A stretch of 64,000 bases of DNA, from NCBI GenBank assembly GCA_030604885.1, contig JAUVUZ010000019.1, positions 1 to 64,000 of the forward strand, read 5' to 3'. A program made the translations under genes and the position numbers. The first letter of the stretch is position 1. Each line of letters starts with the position of its first letter. The notes beneath the pieces were generated by a model. The model was not told where the DNA came from. It ran no database searches and was given only the letters and a program-made list of their open reading frames with translations. This DNA is from Alphaproteobacteria bacterium. GTDB taxonomy: Bacteria > Pseudomonadota > Alphaproteobacteria > Rhodospirillales > Rhodospirillaceae. Shown here piece by piece: positions 26,845 to 36,414 of this stretch.

Positions 26845-27606
26845 TCACAACACCGCGCGGCGGATCATGTTGAGGCCGACGACGAGCAGGGTGACGCCGA
26901 CGATGGTCTTGAAGCCCTTCTGCGGCACCCGGTCGCGCAGCTTGGCGCCCAGGTGCATCGCCCCGGCCACCAGCGCCCAGCCCGCCGCCGAGAGCACCCA
27001 CACCGGCAGCGGCGCGAACCCGGCGGCGATCAGGCCGAGCATCAGCGGCAGCTCGCCGATCAGGAAGGCGACGCCCATGGCGCGGATGAAGGTGTTCTTG
27101 TCGAGTCCGAGGGTGAAGAGGTAGGGCGTCACGGTGGGGGCGAAAAAGCTGCTCATCCCGCCGATCACGCCGGACACCAGCCCCACCGCCGGGCGCAGGC
27201 GCCGGTCCACCCGCGCCGAGAGCACCGGCTGCCAGCCCGCCAGGGTGGTGGTTGCGAACAGCGCCACCAGGGTGCCGAGGATCAGCTCCGCGTGGTCCAC
27301 GTGCACCTGGGTGATGATCGCCGCGCCGACGATCGCGCCCAAGGTCATCGGCACCAGGAAGCCGCGGAAGCGCAGCGCGGTTTCCACCATGCTGCCGCCG
27401 CTCTGCGCCTGGAGGAAGTTGGAGCCGAGGATCGGCAGGGTCATCACCGCGATCGCCGAGCGCGGGTCCATCACCGTCGAGATGATCGGGATCGCGATCA
27501 TCGGCAGGCCGAGGCCGACCACGCCCTTGACGAACCCGCCGAGCAGCACGGCGACGGCGAGCACGGCGTAGTCGACGGCGGTCAGGTGGCCGAAGGCGAG
27601 GTCCAC
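26845..27606 (-). CDS. TauE/SafE-family permease
   Basis: 253 residues with about eight membrane helices. GGFVKGVVGLGLPMIAIPII near the start and GVIGGMSSFFAPTVTPYLF mid-protein are the two inverted-repeat signature stretches. Family members export or import sulfonates, sulfite or small organic acids; the substrate here is unknown. The GTG start at 27606 has GGAG eight bases upstream and overlaps the aminopeptidase gene by 25 bases. Confidence 0.88.
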   Translation of the reverse strand: MDLAFGHLTAVDYAVLAVAVLLGGFVKGVVGLGLPMIAIPIISTVMDPRSAIAVMTLPILGSNFLQAQSGGSMVETALRFRGFLVPMTLGAIVGAAIITQVHVDHAELILGTLVALFATTTLAGWQPVLSARVDRRLRPAVGLVSGVIGGMSSFFAPTVTPYLFTLGLDKNTFIRAMGVAFLIGELPLMLGLIAAGFAPLPVWVLSAAGWALVAGAMHLGAKLRDRVPQKGFKTIVGVTLLVVGLNMIRRAVL

Positions 27607-28997
27607 GGGTCGGTCTCCAGGCTGGCGACGAGTTCGGCGAGCAGGCGCACCCCCCAGCCGCGCGGGCCGTGGCGTTCGCGGTCGGTGGCGGCGGGAGCGT
27701 CGGCGGTTCCGGCGATGTCGAGGTGCGCCCACGCCCCCGCCCCGGCGAAGCGCGAGAGGAAGCTCGCGGCGTGGATCGCGTCGGGCACCGTGCCCCAGGC
27801 GCAATTCTTGATGTCGGCGACGGGCGAATCGAGGGCGTCGTCGCCCGCCCGCATCAGCGGCAGGCGCCACACTGGTTCGCGCGCGGCGTCTCCGGCGCGG
27901 GCGAGGCGCTCCGCCGCCGCGTCGCTCGGGGTGAACAGACCGGCGCGCCAATGGCCGAGGCTGCGCACCACCGCCCCGGTGAGGGTGGCGAGGTCCACGG
28001 TGAGGAACGGCGCGAAGGTGGCGGCGGCGTAGGCGAGCGCGTCGGCCAGCACCAGCCGCCCCTCGGCGTCGGTGTCGACGATCTCCACGGTGGTGCCGTC
28101 GCAGGCGGCGACCACGTCGCCCGGGCGGGTGGCGGCGGCGCCCACGGCGTTCTCGGCGATCGCCAGCAGGCCCACCACCCGCAGCGGCGTGTTCCACGCG
28201 GCGGCGGCCTTGAGGGCGCCCAGCACCGCGGCGGCGCCGCCCATGTCGCCCTTCATCTCCTCCATCCGCTCGGCGGGCTTGATCGAAATGCCGCCGGTGT
28301 CGAAGACGATGCCCTTGCCCACCAGCGCCAGCGGCGCCGACGCCGGGTCCGCCCCCGGCCATTCGAGCACCACCAGGCGCGGCGGCCGCGCCGACGCCCG
28401 GCCGACTGCGGCGATCAGCCCCAGCCTGGCGGCGTCGAGGGCGCCGCCCACCAGCGAGGTGACCGAAACCCCCAGTTCCGCCAGGCTCTGCGCCTCCGCC
28501 TCCAGCTCGGCGGGGCCGAGGCGGTTGGCGGGCAGGTGCACCAGGCCGCGCGCCCACAGCGTCGCCTCCACCACCGGCGCGCGGCGCGCCCACAGCTCGG
28601 CGGCGAGTTCGGGATCGCGGGTGAGAACGGTCGCCTCGGTGGGGCTGGCGTCGTCGTCGGAGGGGCGGGAGCGCAGGGTCGGCAGCGGCTCGGCACGCAG
28701 GATCAGTCCTTCCGCCAGCGCCACCGCCGCCACCGCGCCGAGCGGCGCCTCCACCGACACGTGGCCGACGCCCGGCCGCGCGGCGGCGGCGCCGATGCGG
28801 CGGCCGAGGGTTTCGGCGGCGTCGGGGGTGAGGGCGGCGTCCGCCTCGACCCCGGCGAAGCCGGAGAAGCCGCCCGCGGCGTCGGCGAACAGCACGCAGC
28901 CGAGGTCGGAAACCTCGGCTGCGGCGGTGCGGGGCCGGATGCGCGCGTCCGCGTGGGCGGGCGCGGCGTCCGGCGGGGCGAAGCGAACCCGGATCAC
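27582..28997 (-). CDS. Leucyl aminopeptidase family protein (M17), second copy
   Basis: 471 residues with the M17 catalytic domain: Lys and Asp in VGKGIVFDTGGISIKP, Asp in MKGDMGG, and the Asp/Glu metal ligands and Arg in DTDAEGRLVLAD. The usual signature begins NTDAEGRL; here the Asn is Asp, but ligands are intact, so activity is likely. The N-terminal domain is shorter and poorly conserved. The GTG start overlaps the stop of the upstream pepA (GTGA), so the two paralogues are co-translated and may form mixed or distinct hexamers. Confidence 0.9.
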   Translation of the reverse strand: MIRVRFAPPDAAPAHADARIRPRTAAAEVSDLGCVLFADAAGGFSGFAGVEADAALTPDAAETLGRRIGAAAARPGVGHVSVEAPLGAVAAVALAEGLILRAEPLPTLRSRPSDDDASPTEATVLTRDPELAAELWARRAPVVEATLWARGLVHLPANRLGPAELEAEAQSLAELGVSVTSLVGGALDAARLGLIAAVGRASARPPRLVVLEWPGADPASAPLALVGKGIVFDTGGISIKPAERMEEMKGDMGGAAAVLGALKAAAAWNTPLRVVGLLAIAENAVGAAATRPGDVVAACDGTTVEIVDTDAEGRLVLADALAYAAATFAPFLTVDLATLTGAVVRSLGHWRAGLFTPSDAAAERLARAGDAAREPVWRLPLMRAGDDALDSPVADIKNCAWGTVPDAIHAASFLSRFAGAGAWAHLDIAGTADAPAATDRERHGPRGWGVRLLAELVASLETDPWTSPSAT

Positions 28998-30535
28998 TTC
29001 TTCCCCTTCTTACCCGGCTTTTTCGCCGGGGCCGGGGCCGCGGCGGATTCGTAGTGGGTGGCGATCATCCGTTCCAGCAGGCGCACGCCGAAGCCGGAGG
29101 CGCCCTTCGGCGCGGTCGGCAGCGCCTTCTTGGTCCACGAGACGCCCGCGATGTCGAGGTGCGCCCAGGCGACCCCCGGCTGCACGAACCGCTTGAGGAA
29201 CTGGGCGGCGGTGATCGAGCCGCCCTCGCGGCCGCCGACGTTCTTCATGTCGGCGATGTCGGACTTGATCTGCTCGTCGTAGGCGTCGCCCATCGGCATC
29301 CGCCACAGCGCCTCGCCCACCTCGGCGCCCGCGTCGGCGAGCATCTTCGAGAGTGCGTCGTCGTTGGAGAACAGGCCCGCGTGGTCGTTGCCGAGCGCGA
29401 TGACGATCGCGCCGGTGAGCGTCGCCAGGTCCACCACCGCCTTGGGGCGGAAGGTTTCCTGCGCGTACCACAGGGCGTCGGCGAGCACCAGTCGGCCCTC
29501 CGCGTCGGTGTTGATGACCTCGATGGTCTGGCCCGACATCGAGGTGACCACGTCGCCCGGGCGCTGCGCGGTGCCCGAGGGCATGTTCTCCACCAGGCCG
29601 ATGATGCCGACGACGTTGGCGGCGGCCTTGCGGCGGGCGAGGATGCGCATCAGCGCGGTGGTCACCGCCGCGCCGCTCATGTCGGTCTTCATTTCCTCCA
29701 TGCCGCCGGCGGGCTTGATCGAGATGCCGCCGGTGTCGAAGCACACGCCCTTGCCGACGATCGCCACCGGCGCGTCGTCCGGGTTGCCGCCCATCCAGCG
29801 CATCACCACCAGCTGCGACTCGCGCTCCGACCCCTGGCCGACGCCCAGCAGCGATCCCATGCCGAGCTTCGCCATCTCCTTCTCGCCCAGCACCTCGACG
29901 GCGACGCCGTCCTTTTCGAGGGTCTTGGCGATTTTCGCGAAGGCTTCCGGGTGCAGCACGTTGGCGGGTTCGGAGATCAGGTCGCGGGCGAACGCCACGC
30001 CCTCGGCCACCGCCGCCAGCGGCTGCCAGGCGGACTTGGCGGCGACGGTGTCGGCCACCAGCGCGGTGACGGTCTTGAGGGTCGGCTTGTCCTCGGCCTT
30101 GAGCTTGGTGCGGTAGGTGTCGAAGCGGTAGGCGCGCAGCACCGCGCCGAGCGCCGCGTGGGCGGCGAGGGTGGCGGCGGAGAGCTTGGCGTCGGCCAGC
30201 ACGTCGACGGCGATGGCGAGGTCGGTGCCCTTGCCCTTTTCGGCGGCCACCAGGGCGGCGGCGCCGAAGCTCTCGAAGCGGCGGGCGTCGAGGGACTCGG
30301 GCTTGCCGAGGCCGATCAGCACCACGCGGTCGAGGCCCACGCCCGCGGGCGCGAGCAGTTCGAGCACCTGGTCGGCCTTGCCGGTGAAGCGCGAGGCGGC
30401 GATGGCGCGGCCGACGGCGCCGCCGATGGCGGCGTCCAGGTCCTTGGCCGAGGGGGTGAGGGTCGGACCTTCGAGAACGCCGACGGCGAGGCACCCGGAT
30501 TTCGGCAGGCCGGGTTGGGCGAATGCGACTTTCAT
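28994..30535 (-). CDS. pepA: Leucyl aminopeptidase (M17, PepA)
   Basis: 513 residues. The N-terminal macro-like domain (about 1-170) is followed by the catalytic domain with VGKGVCFDTGGISIKP, MKTDMSGAA and the exact NTDAEGRL signature. It trims N-terminal residues from peptides using two metal ions. It ends in a Lys-rich tail (AKKPGKKGKK) that is unusual and could bind nucleic acid; E. coli PepA also binds DNA. It has no close upstream partner on the same strand. Confidence 0.96.
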   Translation of the reverse strand: MKVAFAQPGLPKSGCLAVGVLEGPTLTPSAKDLDAAIGGAVGRAIAASRFTGKADQVLELLAPAGVGLDRVVLIGLGKPESLDARRFESFGAAALVAAEKGKGTDLAIAVDVLADAKLSAATLAAHAALGAVLRAYRFDTYRTKLKAEDKPTLKTVTALVADTVAAKSAWQPLAAVAEGVAFARDLISEPANVLHPEAFAKIAKTLEKDGVAVEVLGEKEMAKLGMGSLLGVGQGSERESQLVVMRWMGGNPDDAPVAIVGKGVCFDTGGISIKPAGGMEEMKTDMSGAAVTTALMRILARRKAAANVVGIIGLVENMPSGTAQRPGDVVTSMSGQTIEVINTDAEGRLVLADALWYAQETFRPKAVVDLATLTGAIVIALGNDHAGLFSNDDALSKMLADAGAEVGEALWRMPMGDAYDEQIKSDIADMKNVGGREGGSITAAQFLKRFVQPGVAWAHLDIAGVSWTKKALPTAPKGASGFGVRLLERMIATHYESAAAPAPAKKPGKKGKK

Positions 30536-30643
30536 GGAGACGGTTCCTTGGTTTGCGAAAGCGGCGGCGCATCCGGTGCGCACGGAATGATGCCTTCGAT
30601 ATTGCCCGGAGTTTGCCGCCATGCAAGCCGCCGGTGAGGATTT

Positions 30644-31711
30644 TCAGGACTTTGACGGAATCGTCACGGCGCGGCGGCGGCCGCCCCAGTCGCCCGGCGG
30701 GCCGTCGAACACGCCGGGAACGGCGGCGCCGCAGGCGCGGCAGCGGCCCCGGTCGTCGAGATGGCAGGCGATCAGATCGTAGCCCGCCCGCACCAGCGCC
30801 GCCGCGCCGCAGCCTGGACAGCGGGCGGTCTCCTCCTCCGCGTCGGCGAGGTTGCCGAGGTAGACGAACCGCAAGCCCTCGGCGCGGGCGAGGTCGCGGG
30901 CGCGGCGAAGGGTTGCGGGCGGCGTCGGCGGGCGGTCGCGCATGCGGTGCGCGGGGTGGAAGGCGGAGAGGTGCAGCGGCACGTCGGGGGAGAGCTCGGC
31001 GGCGACCCACGCCGCCAGCGCCGCGATCTCGGCGTCGCCGTCGTTGACGCCGGGGATCACCAGGGTGGTGATTTCGATCCAGGCGCGGCTGGCGTGGACG
31101 CCGTGGCGCAGGGTGTCGAGCACCGGCCCGAGCCGCGCGCCGCACAGGTGGCGATAGGTGGAGTCGGAGAACGCCTTCAGGTCGATGTTCACCGCGTCGA
31201 AGGCGGCGAAGAACTCGGGCCGCGCCGCCTCGGCGAGGTATCCGGCCGACACCCCGAGCATCCGCAGCCCCCGGCCGCGCACCGCGGCGGCCACCTCGGT
31301 GGCCCACTCCAGCGCGATCAGCGGCTCGTTGTAGGTGATCGCCACCGAACGGCAGCCCTCGCGCAGCGCGGCGGCGGCGATCGCCTCGGCGTCGTGCGCG
31401 GGGCCATGGCCGCCCCGCGCGCCGGAAATCGCCCAGTTCTGGCAGCACGCGCAGGCGAGGTTGCAGCCGAAGCCGCCGAACGACAGCGTCGCCGAGCCGG
31501 GCAGCACGTGGGCGAACGGCTTTTTTTCCACCGGGTCGATGCAAAAGCCGCTGCTCCGCCCCCACGTCGAAAGATGCAGCCGCCCGCCCGCGTTGACGCG
31601 CGCGCCGCAGCGGCCCGCCGCCCCCGGCGCGAGGACGCAGACGTGGGGGCAGAGGGTGCAGCGGACACCGCCGGAGTCGCCATGGGGCTGCCAGTAGCGC
31701 GCTTCGGTCAT
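30644..31711 (-). CDS. amrS: AmmeMemoRadiSam system radical SAM protein AmrS
   Basis: 355 residues. The radical-SAM cluster is FGCNLACACCQNW (Cys-x3-Cys-x2-Cys, about 83-90). An N-terminal VRCTLCPHVCVLAPGAAGRCGAR and a C-terminal zinc-ribbon-like part (CPGCG, CRACG) add more cysteines. The arrangement matches AmrS of the AmmeMemoRadiSam group, close to pyruvate formate-lyase activase relatives. The reaction is not established. It is divergent from the AmrB-AmrA fusion across an 83-base spacer, which completes the three-part system. Confidence 0.9.
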   Translation of the reverse strand: MTEARYWQPHGDSGGVRCTLCPHVCVLAPGAAGRCGARVNAGGRLHLSTWGRSSGFCIDPVEKKPFAHVLPGSATLSFGGFGCNLACACCQNWAISGARGGHGPAHDAEAIAAAALREGCRSVAITYNEPLIALEWATEVAAAVRGRGLRMLGVSAGYLAEAARPEFFAAFDAVNIDLKAFSDSTYRHLCGARLGPVLDTLRHGVHASRAWIEITTLVIPGVNDGDAEIAALAAWVAAELSPDVPLHLSAFHPAHRMRDRPPTPPATLRRARDLARAEGLRFVYLGNLADAEEETARCPGCGAAALVRAGYDLIACHLDDRGRCRACGAAVPGVFDGPPGDWGGRRRAVTIPSKS

Positions 31712-31794
31712 GATTTTCCTTGCCAGAGCCGCGATGCTGCGCTCAATACCGAACAGATTGCCGCCGCACCATTCGTCAGCACAAGGATAACAGG

Positions 31795-33180
31795 ATGAGC
31801 GAGACCTCCACCCGCGTTCGCCCCGCCGCCGTCGCCGGAATGTTCTATCCCGCGGACGCCGAGGAGCTGCGACGCGCGGTGCGGGATCACCTCGCCGCCG
31901 CCGAACCGGCCGCCGAGCCGCGCGTCCCCAAGGCGGTGGTGGTGCCGCACGCGGGCTACCGTTATTCCGCGCCGGTGGCCGCGGCGGCCTACGCCCGGCT
32001 CGCCCCGGCGCGCGGCCGGGTGCGCCGGGTGCTGCTGATCGGCCCCACCCACCGCGTCGCGGTGGCCGGGTTCGCGCTCTCCAACGCCGAAACCTTCGCC
32101 ACCCCGCTCGGCTGCGTGAAGGTGGACACCGACGGCACCGCGCGCCTGGCGCGCCGCCCCGACGCCCAGGCGATGGACCTGGCCCACGCCCAGGAGCACG
32201 CCCTCGAGGTGCAGTTGCCGTTCCTGCTCGAAACCCTGGGGCCGGACGTGGAAATTCTCCCCGTGCTCGCCGGGCAGGTGAGCGCCGAGGCCGCCGCCGG
32301 GCTGCTGGAGGCCGAGTGGGGCGGGCCGGAAACCCTGATCGTGGTGAGTTCCGATCTCTCCCACTACCTCGCCTACGACGACTGCGTCACCCTCGACGAG
32401 GTCACCCGCCACGCCATCGAAACCCTGGCGCCGGAAAAGATCGACCGGCCGCAGGCGTGCGGGCGGCTGCCGCTCGCCGGGCTGCTGCTGTGCGCCAAGC
32501 GCCGCGGCATGGAGGTGAAGACCCTCGACTTGCGCAACTCGGGCGACACCGCCGGGCCGCGCGGCCAGGTGGTGGGCTACGGCGCCTGGGCGTTCTACGA
32601 CGCGCCGGAGGTGCCGCCGGTGACCCAGAGCCACGGTGCCAGCCTGCTGGCGCTGGCGCGGGATTCGATCCGCAACGGCCTCGAGACCGGCACGCCGCTG
32701 CCGATCGATTACGAACACCTGCCGGCGGAACTGGCGGATTTCGGCGCGAGCTTCGTGTCGCTCTATCGCCGGGGGCGCCTGCGCGGCTGCGTCGGCTCCA
32801 CCCGGCCGAGCCGCAGCCTCGCCGAGGACATCGCCGCCAACGCCTTCGCCGCCGCGTTCCGCGACGAACGCTTCGATCCGCTGGAGGCGGACGAGCTGGA
32901 CGGCCTCGAGATTTCCGTGGCGGTGCTGAGCCCGCTCGACCCCCTGCGCTTCGGCAGCGAGCGCGAGCTTCTGGCCCAGCTCGACATCGGCGAGGACGGG
33001 CTGGTGATCGCCGACCACGGCCGCCGCGCGGTGTTCCTGCCGCAGGTGTGGGGCAACCTGCCGGACCCGGCGGTGTTCCTCGCCCAGCTCAAGATCAAGG
33101 CCGGGCTGCCGCTGGCAGAAAGCCCGACCCTCCAGGCGTGGCGTTTCCGCGTCGACACGGTGGGCCGCGACGCCAAATGA
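31795..33180 (+). CDS. AmrB-AmrA fusion (Memo-like plus AMMECR1 domains)
   Basis: 461 residues. Residues ~8-277 are a Memo-type domain (start VAGMFYPAD; VVVPHAGYRYSAPVA; GPTHRVAVAG; SSDLSHYL), related to class III extradiol dioxygenases. Residues ~283-461 are AMMECR1/AmrA (YRRGRLRGCVGSTRPSRSL, DLDGLEISVAVLSPL-like, FLPQVWGNLPDP). In many genomes these are separate genes; here they are one frame with no stop between. Together with amrS it forms a complete AmmeMemoRadiSam set. The ATG has ACAGG upstream. Confidence 0.92.
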   Translation: MSETSTRVRPAAVAGMFYPADAEELRRAVRDHLAAAEPAAEPRVPKAVVVPHAGYRYSAPVAAAAYARLAPARGRVRRVLLIGPTHRVAVAGFALSNAETFATPLGCVKVDTDGTARLARRPDAQAMDLAHAQEHALEVQLPFLLETLGPDVEILPVLAGQVSAEAAAGLLEAEWGGPETLIVVSSDLSHYLAYDDCVTLDEVTRHAIETLAPEKIDRPQACGRLPLAGLLLCAKRRGMEVKTLDLRNSGDTAGPRGQVVGYGAWAFYDAPEVPPVTQSHGASLLALARDSIRNGLETGTPLPIDYEHLPAELADFGASFVSLYRRGRLRGCVGSTRPSRSLAEDIAANAFAAAFRDERFDPLEADELDGLEISVAVLSPLDPLRFGSERELLAQLDIGEDGLVIADHGRRAVFLPQVWGNLPDPAVFLAQLKIKAGLPLAESPTLQAWRFRVDTVGRDAK

Positions 33181-34142
33181 CCGAAGTCGTCGGGGCCGAT
33201 GCGGAGAGCTGCCGCCGCGCCGGGGCGGCGCTGGCGGCGGGCAGGCTGGTGGCCTTCCCCACCGAGACCGTCTACGGCCTCGGCGGCGACGCCCGCGACG
33301 ACGCCGCGGTGGCGGCGATCTTCGCCGCCAAGGGGCGCCCGAGCTTCAATCCGCTGATCGTCCACGTCGCCGACCTCGCCGCCGCCGAACGCCTCGGCGC
33401 GTTCTCCGCCACCGCGCGGGCGCTGGCGGCGCGCTTCTGGCCCGGGCCGCTCACCCTGGTGGTGCCGCGCCGGGCGGATGCCGGAATTTCCGCCCTGGTG
33501 TCCGCCGGGCTGCCGAGCCTCGCCATCCGCGTGCCCGCGCATCCGGTGGCGCGGGCGGTGCTGGCGGCGGCCGCGTGCCCGGTGGCTGCGCCCTCCGCCA
33601 ATCCCTCCGGCCGGGTCTCGCCCACCACCGCCCGCCACGTGCGCGCCGGTCTCGACGGCCGCGTCGACCTGATCGTCGACGGCGGCCGCTGCGCCGTGGG
33701 GGTGGAGAGCACGGTGCTCGACCTCACCGGCGAAACCCCGACGATCCTCCGCCCCGGCGGCGTCACGCCAGAGGACGTGGCCGCCGTCACCGGCGGGCCG
33801 GTGGGCCGCGCCGCCACGCCGCACGCGCCCTCGGCCGCCGCGCCCCTGCTTTCCCCCGGCATGCTCGCCAGCCACTACGCCCCGGCGACGCCGGTGCGGC
33901 TGGGTGCGGACGCGGCGGACGCGGGCGAGGCGCTGCTGGGCTTCGGCGCGGTGGCGGGGGCGACCCTCAACCTCAGCCCGGCGGGGGACCTCGCCGAGGC
34001 CGCCGCCAACCTCTTCGCCATGCTTCGGCAATTGGACGAGGGGGGATATCGTGCTATTGCGGTTTCGCCGATCCCCGACCGGGGCATCGGTCTGGCGATC
34101 AACGATCGCCTCGCGCGCGCCGCCGCTCCCCGCGGCGACTGA
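33177..34142 (+). CDS. L-threonylcarbamoyladenylate synthase, Sua5 type
   Basis: 321 residues. The YrdC/TsaC domain (about 10-200) shows AFPTETVYGLGGDA, the KGRPSFNPLIVHV loop, PGPLTLVVPR and AAPSANPSGRVSPT, which bind ATP, Thr and bicarbonate. The C-terminal Sua5 extension (about 215-321) includes SPGMLASHYAPATPVRL and GYRAIAVSPIP. It makes the intermediate for t6A at tRNA position 37. It overlaps the AmrBA stop (ATGA). Confidence 0.95.
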   Translation: MTEVVGADAESCRRAGAALAAGRLVAFPTETVYGLGGDARDDAAVAAIFAAKGRPSFNPLIVHVADLAAAERLGAFSATARALAARFWPGPLTLVVPRRADAGISALVSAGLPSLAIRVPAHPVARAVLAAAACPVAAPSANPSGRVSPTTARHVRAGLDGRVDLIVDGGRCAVGVESTVLDLTGETPTILRPGGVTPEDVAAVTGGPVGRAATPHAPSAAAPLLSPGMLASHYAPATPVRLGADAADAGEALLGFGAVAGATLNLSPAGDLAEAAANLFAMLRQLDEGGYRAIAVSPIPDRGIGLAINDRLARAAAPRGD

Positions 34143-34173
34143 CGGAACACACCACGGACATTCGAGGACGACG

Positions 34174-35592
34174 ATGGGCCAGGACGGGTTGGTGGACGGG
34201 TTGAGGGCGATCGTCGGCGACGCCAACGTGATTACCGACGCCGCCGGCATGGAAACCTACATGAACGAGGAGCGCGGCCTGTTCCACGGCCACGCCCGCG
34301 CGGTGGTGCGGCCCGGATCCACCGCCGAGGTGGCGGCGGTGGTGCGCGCGTGCGCGGCCGCCGGGGTCAAGGTGGTGCCGCAGGGCGGCAACACCGGCCT
34401 GGTGGGCGGCGCGGTGGCCGACACCGGCGCGGTGATCGTGGCGATGGCGCGGATGAACGCGATCCGCGCCCTCAACCCCGACGACTTCACCATGACGGTG
34501 GAGGCGGGCTGCGTGCTCGAGGACATCCGCGACGCGGCGGAGAAGGCGGGCTGCCTGTTCCCGCTTTCGCTCGGCGCCCAGGGGAGCTGCCAGATCGGCG
34601 GCAACCTCGCCACCAACGTCGGCGGCATCAACACCCTGCGCTACGGCACCGCGCGCGACAACGTGCTCGGCCTCGAGGTGGTGCTGCCCGACGGCCGGGT
34701 GTGGAACGGCCTGCGCGCGCTCACCAAGGACAACACCGGCTATTCGCTGCGCAACCTGTTCGTCGGCTCCGAGGGCACCCTCGGCATCATCACCGGCGCG
34801 GTGCTCAAGCTCTACCCCAAGCCGATCGCCACCGAGACCGCGTTCTGCGCCCTGCCCGACCTCGACGCGGCGCTGCCGCTGCTCGACCGGGCGCGCCGCA
34901 TGAGCGGCGATTCGGTCTCCGCCTTCGAGCTGATCTGCCGCGACGGCGTGCGCCTCTCCTCCACCTACATCGCCGGGATCACCGACCCGCTGGACGCGCC
35001 GCACCCGTGGTACGCGCTGGTGGAGTTCTCCACCGCCAGCCCGGCGGTGCCGCTGCGCGACACCTTCGAGAAATTCCTCGAATCCGCGTTCGAGGACGGC
35101 GTGATCGTCGACGCGGTGATCGCCGAAAGCCTGGAGCAGCGCCGCAACCTTTGGCGCATCCGCGAGGAACTGCCGGAGGCGCAGAAGTACGAGGGCGGTT
35201 CGATCAAGCACGACGTGTCGGTGCCGGTGCGGTCGATCCCCGACTTCATCCGCCGCGCCAGCGAGGCGGTGGTGCGGGTGGTGCCGGGGTCGCGGCCGGT
35301 GCCGTTCGGCCACATGGGCGACGGCAACATCCACTTCAACGTCTCCCAGCCCGCCGGGGCGGAGGTGGACAAGGACGAATACCTGAGCCACTGGCACGAG
35401 ATGGGCGCGGCGGTCTACGACATCGTCACCGAGCTGGGCGGTTCGTTCTCCGCCGAGCACGGCGTCGGCCGCCTCAAGGTGGCGGACCTCGCGCGCTATC
35501 GCTCCGCCGAGGAGATCGACCTGCTGAAGCGCATCAAGGGGGCGATCGACCCGGACAACCGGATGAACCCGGGCGTGTTCTTCGCCCCCTGA
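34174..35592 (+). CDS. FAD-linked oxidase (D-2-hydroxyacid dehydrogenase / GlcD-like)
   Basis: 472 residues of the VAO family. The FAD-binding PCMH domain (about 40-220) has VVPQGGNTGLVGGAVAD, GAQGSCQIGGNLATNVGG and VGSEGTLGIITGAVLKLYPKP. The C-terminal FAD-oxidase domain (about 230-470) has the metal-type HMGDGNIHFNVS and the ending DPDNRMNPGVFF. The best match in memory is the D-2-hydroxyglutarate/D-lactate dehydrogenase group, but the substrate is not decidable here. It follows the Sua5 gene by 31 bases. Confidence 0.88.
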   Translation: MGQDGLVDGLRAIVGDANVITDAAGMETYMNEERGLFHGHARAVVRPGSTAEVAAVVRACAAAGVKVVPQGGNTGLVGGAVADTGAVIVAMARMNAIRALNPDDFTMTVEAGCVLEDIRDAAEKAGCLFPLSLGAQGSCQIGGNLATNVGGINTLRYGTARDNVLGLEVVLPDGRVWNGLRALTKDNTGYSLRNLFVGSEGTLGIITGAVLKLYPKPIATETAFCALPDLDAALPLLDRARRMSGDSVSAFELICRDGVRLSSTYIAGITDPLDAPHPWYALVEFSTASPAVPLRDTFEKFLESAFEDGVIVDAVIAESLEQRRNLWRIREELPEAQKYEGGSIKHDVSVPVRSIPDFIRRASEAVVRVVPGSRPVPFGHMGDGNIHFNVSQPAGAEVDKDEYLSHWHEMGAAVYDIVTELGGSFSAEHGVGRLKVADLARYRSAEEIDLLKRIKGAIDPDNRMNPGVFFAP

Positions 35593-35599
35593 CGGCCGG

Positions 35600-36301
35600 T
35601 CACATGGTGTAGGTCGGCGCGCCGTCGCCGGTCTTGGGCGGCGGCGGCGGGTTGATCGCCGCCTTCACCCCCTCGCGCAGGGCCAGCGCCACCGCCTGGG
35701 TGCGGTTGGTGGCGCCGATCTTGCGGAAGACGTTGCGCAGGTGCGACTTGATGGTGATCTCGGTGAGGCCGAGCACCTTGGCGATCTCCTTGTTGGAGGC
35801 GCCGCCGACGAGCTGGGTGAGGATTTCGTATTCCCGCCGCGTCAGCGCCGAGAGCGGCGAGCGCTCGCTCGGCTGGCTCGGGTCGGCGGTCAGCGCGGGC
35901 GCCGCGTCGGCCACCAGAACCTCCGCCGGATAATAGGGCACGCCGCACAGGATCAGACGCAGGGCGTGCAGCATGGCGGTACCGTTGAGCGACTTGGGCA
36001 GGTACCCCGAGACGCCCAGGCGCATCGCTTCGATCACGTCGGAGCGGGTCACCCAGCCGGTGACGATCACCACCCGCACGTCGGGAAAGGCGCGGCGCAG
36101 GCGCAGCACGCCGTCGGTGCCGTCCATGCCCGGCATGCGCAAGTCGAGCAAGACCAGATCCGGGGTTTCGGACGCGAGAATTTCGTGGGTGCTAGGATAA
36201 TCGCAAGATTCGAAAATCGCGACGTCGTCGCTGATCTTGGATACGAAAGGTTTGAGACCGTCCCGCAACAACGCATGATCGTCGGCGATCAGGACCTTCA
36301 T
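35600..36301 (-). CDS. NarL/LuxR-type response regulator
   Basis: 233 residues. Receiver domain (about 1-120) with the acidic pair Asp7/Asp8, phospho-acceptor Asp53 (LVLLDLRMPG) and a Lys in YLPKSL; a LuxR HTH (about 150-210) with LTRREYEILTQLVGGASNKEIAKVLGLTEITIKSHLRNVFRKIG; and a short Pro-rich tail (NPPPPPKTG). It lies 113 bases downstream of the three-PAS hybrid kinase gene, its likely partner. Targets are unknown. Confidence 0.92.
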   Translation of the reverse strand: MKVLIADDHALLRDGLKPFVSKISDDVAIFESCDYPSTHEILASETPDLVLLDLRMPGMDGTDGVLRLRRAFPDVRVVIVTGWVTRSDVIEAMRLGVSGYLPKSLNGTAMLHALRLILCGVPYYPAEVLVADAAPALTADPSQPSERSPLSALTRREYEILTQLVGGASNKEIAKVLGLTEITIKSHLRNVFRKIGATNRTQAVALALREGVKAAINPPPPPKTGDGAPTYTM

Positions 36302-36414
36302 CTTGAAGTCTCCGTCAAAGGGTTTTGGCGCGGGCGGCGCGGCGGAACGAACGGACCATCCATCCCAGAATGATACTTTAGCATGAGTTGGGCAAGGGCC
36401 GGATGGAGCATGTC

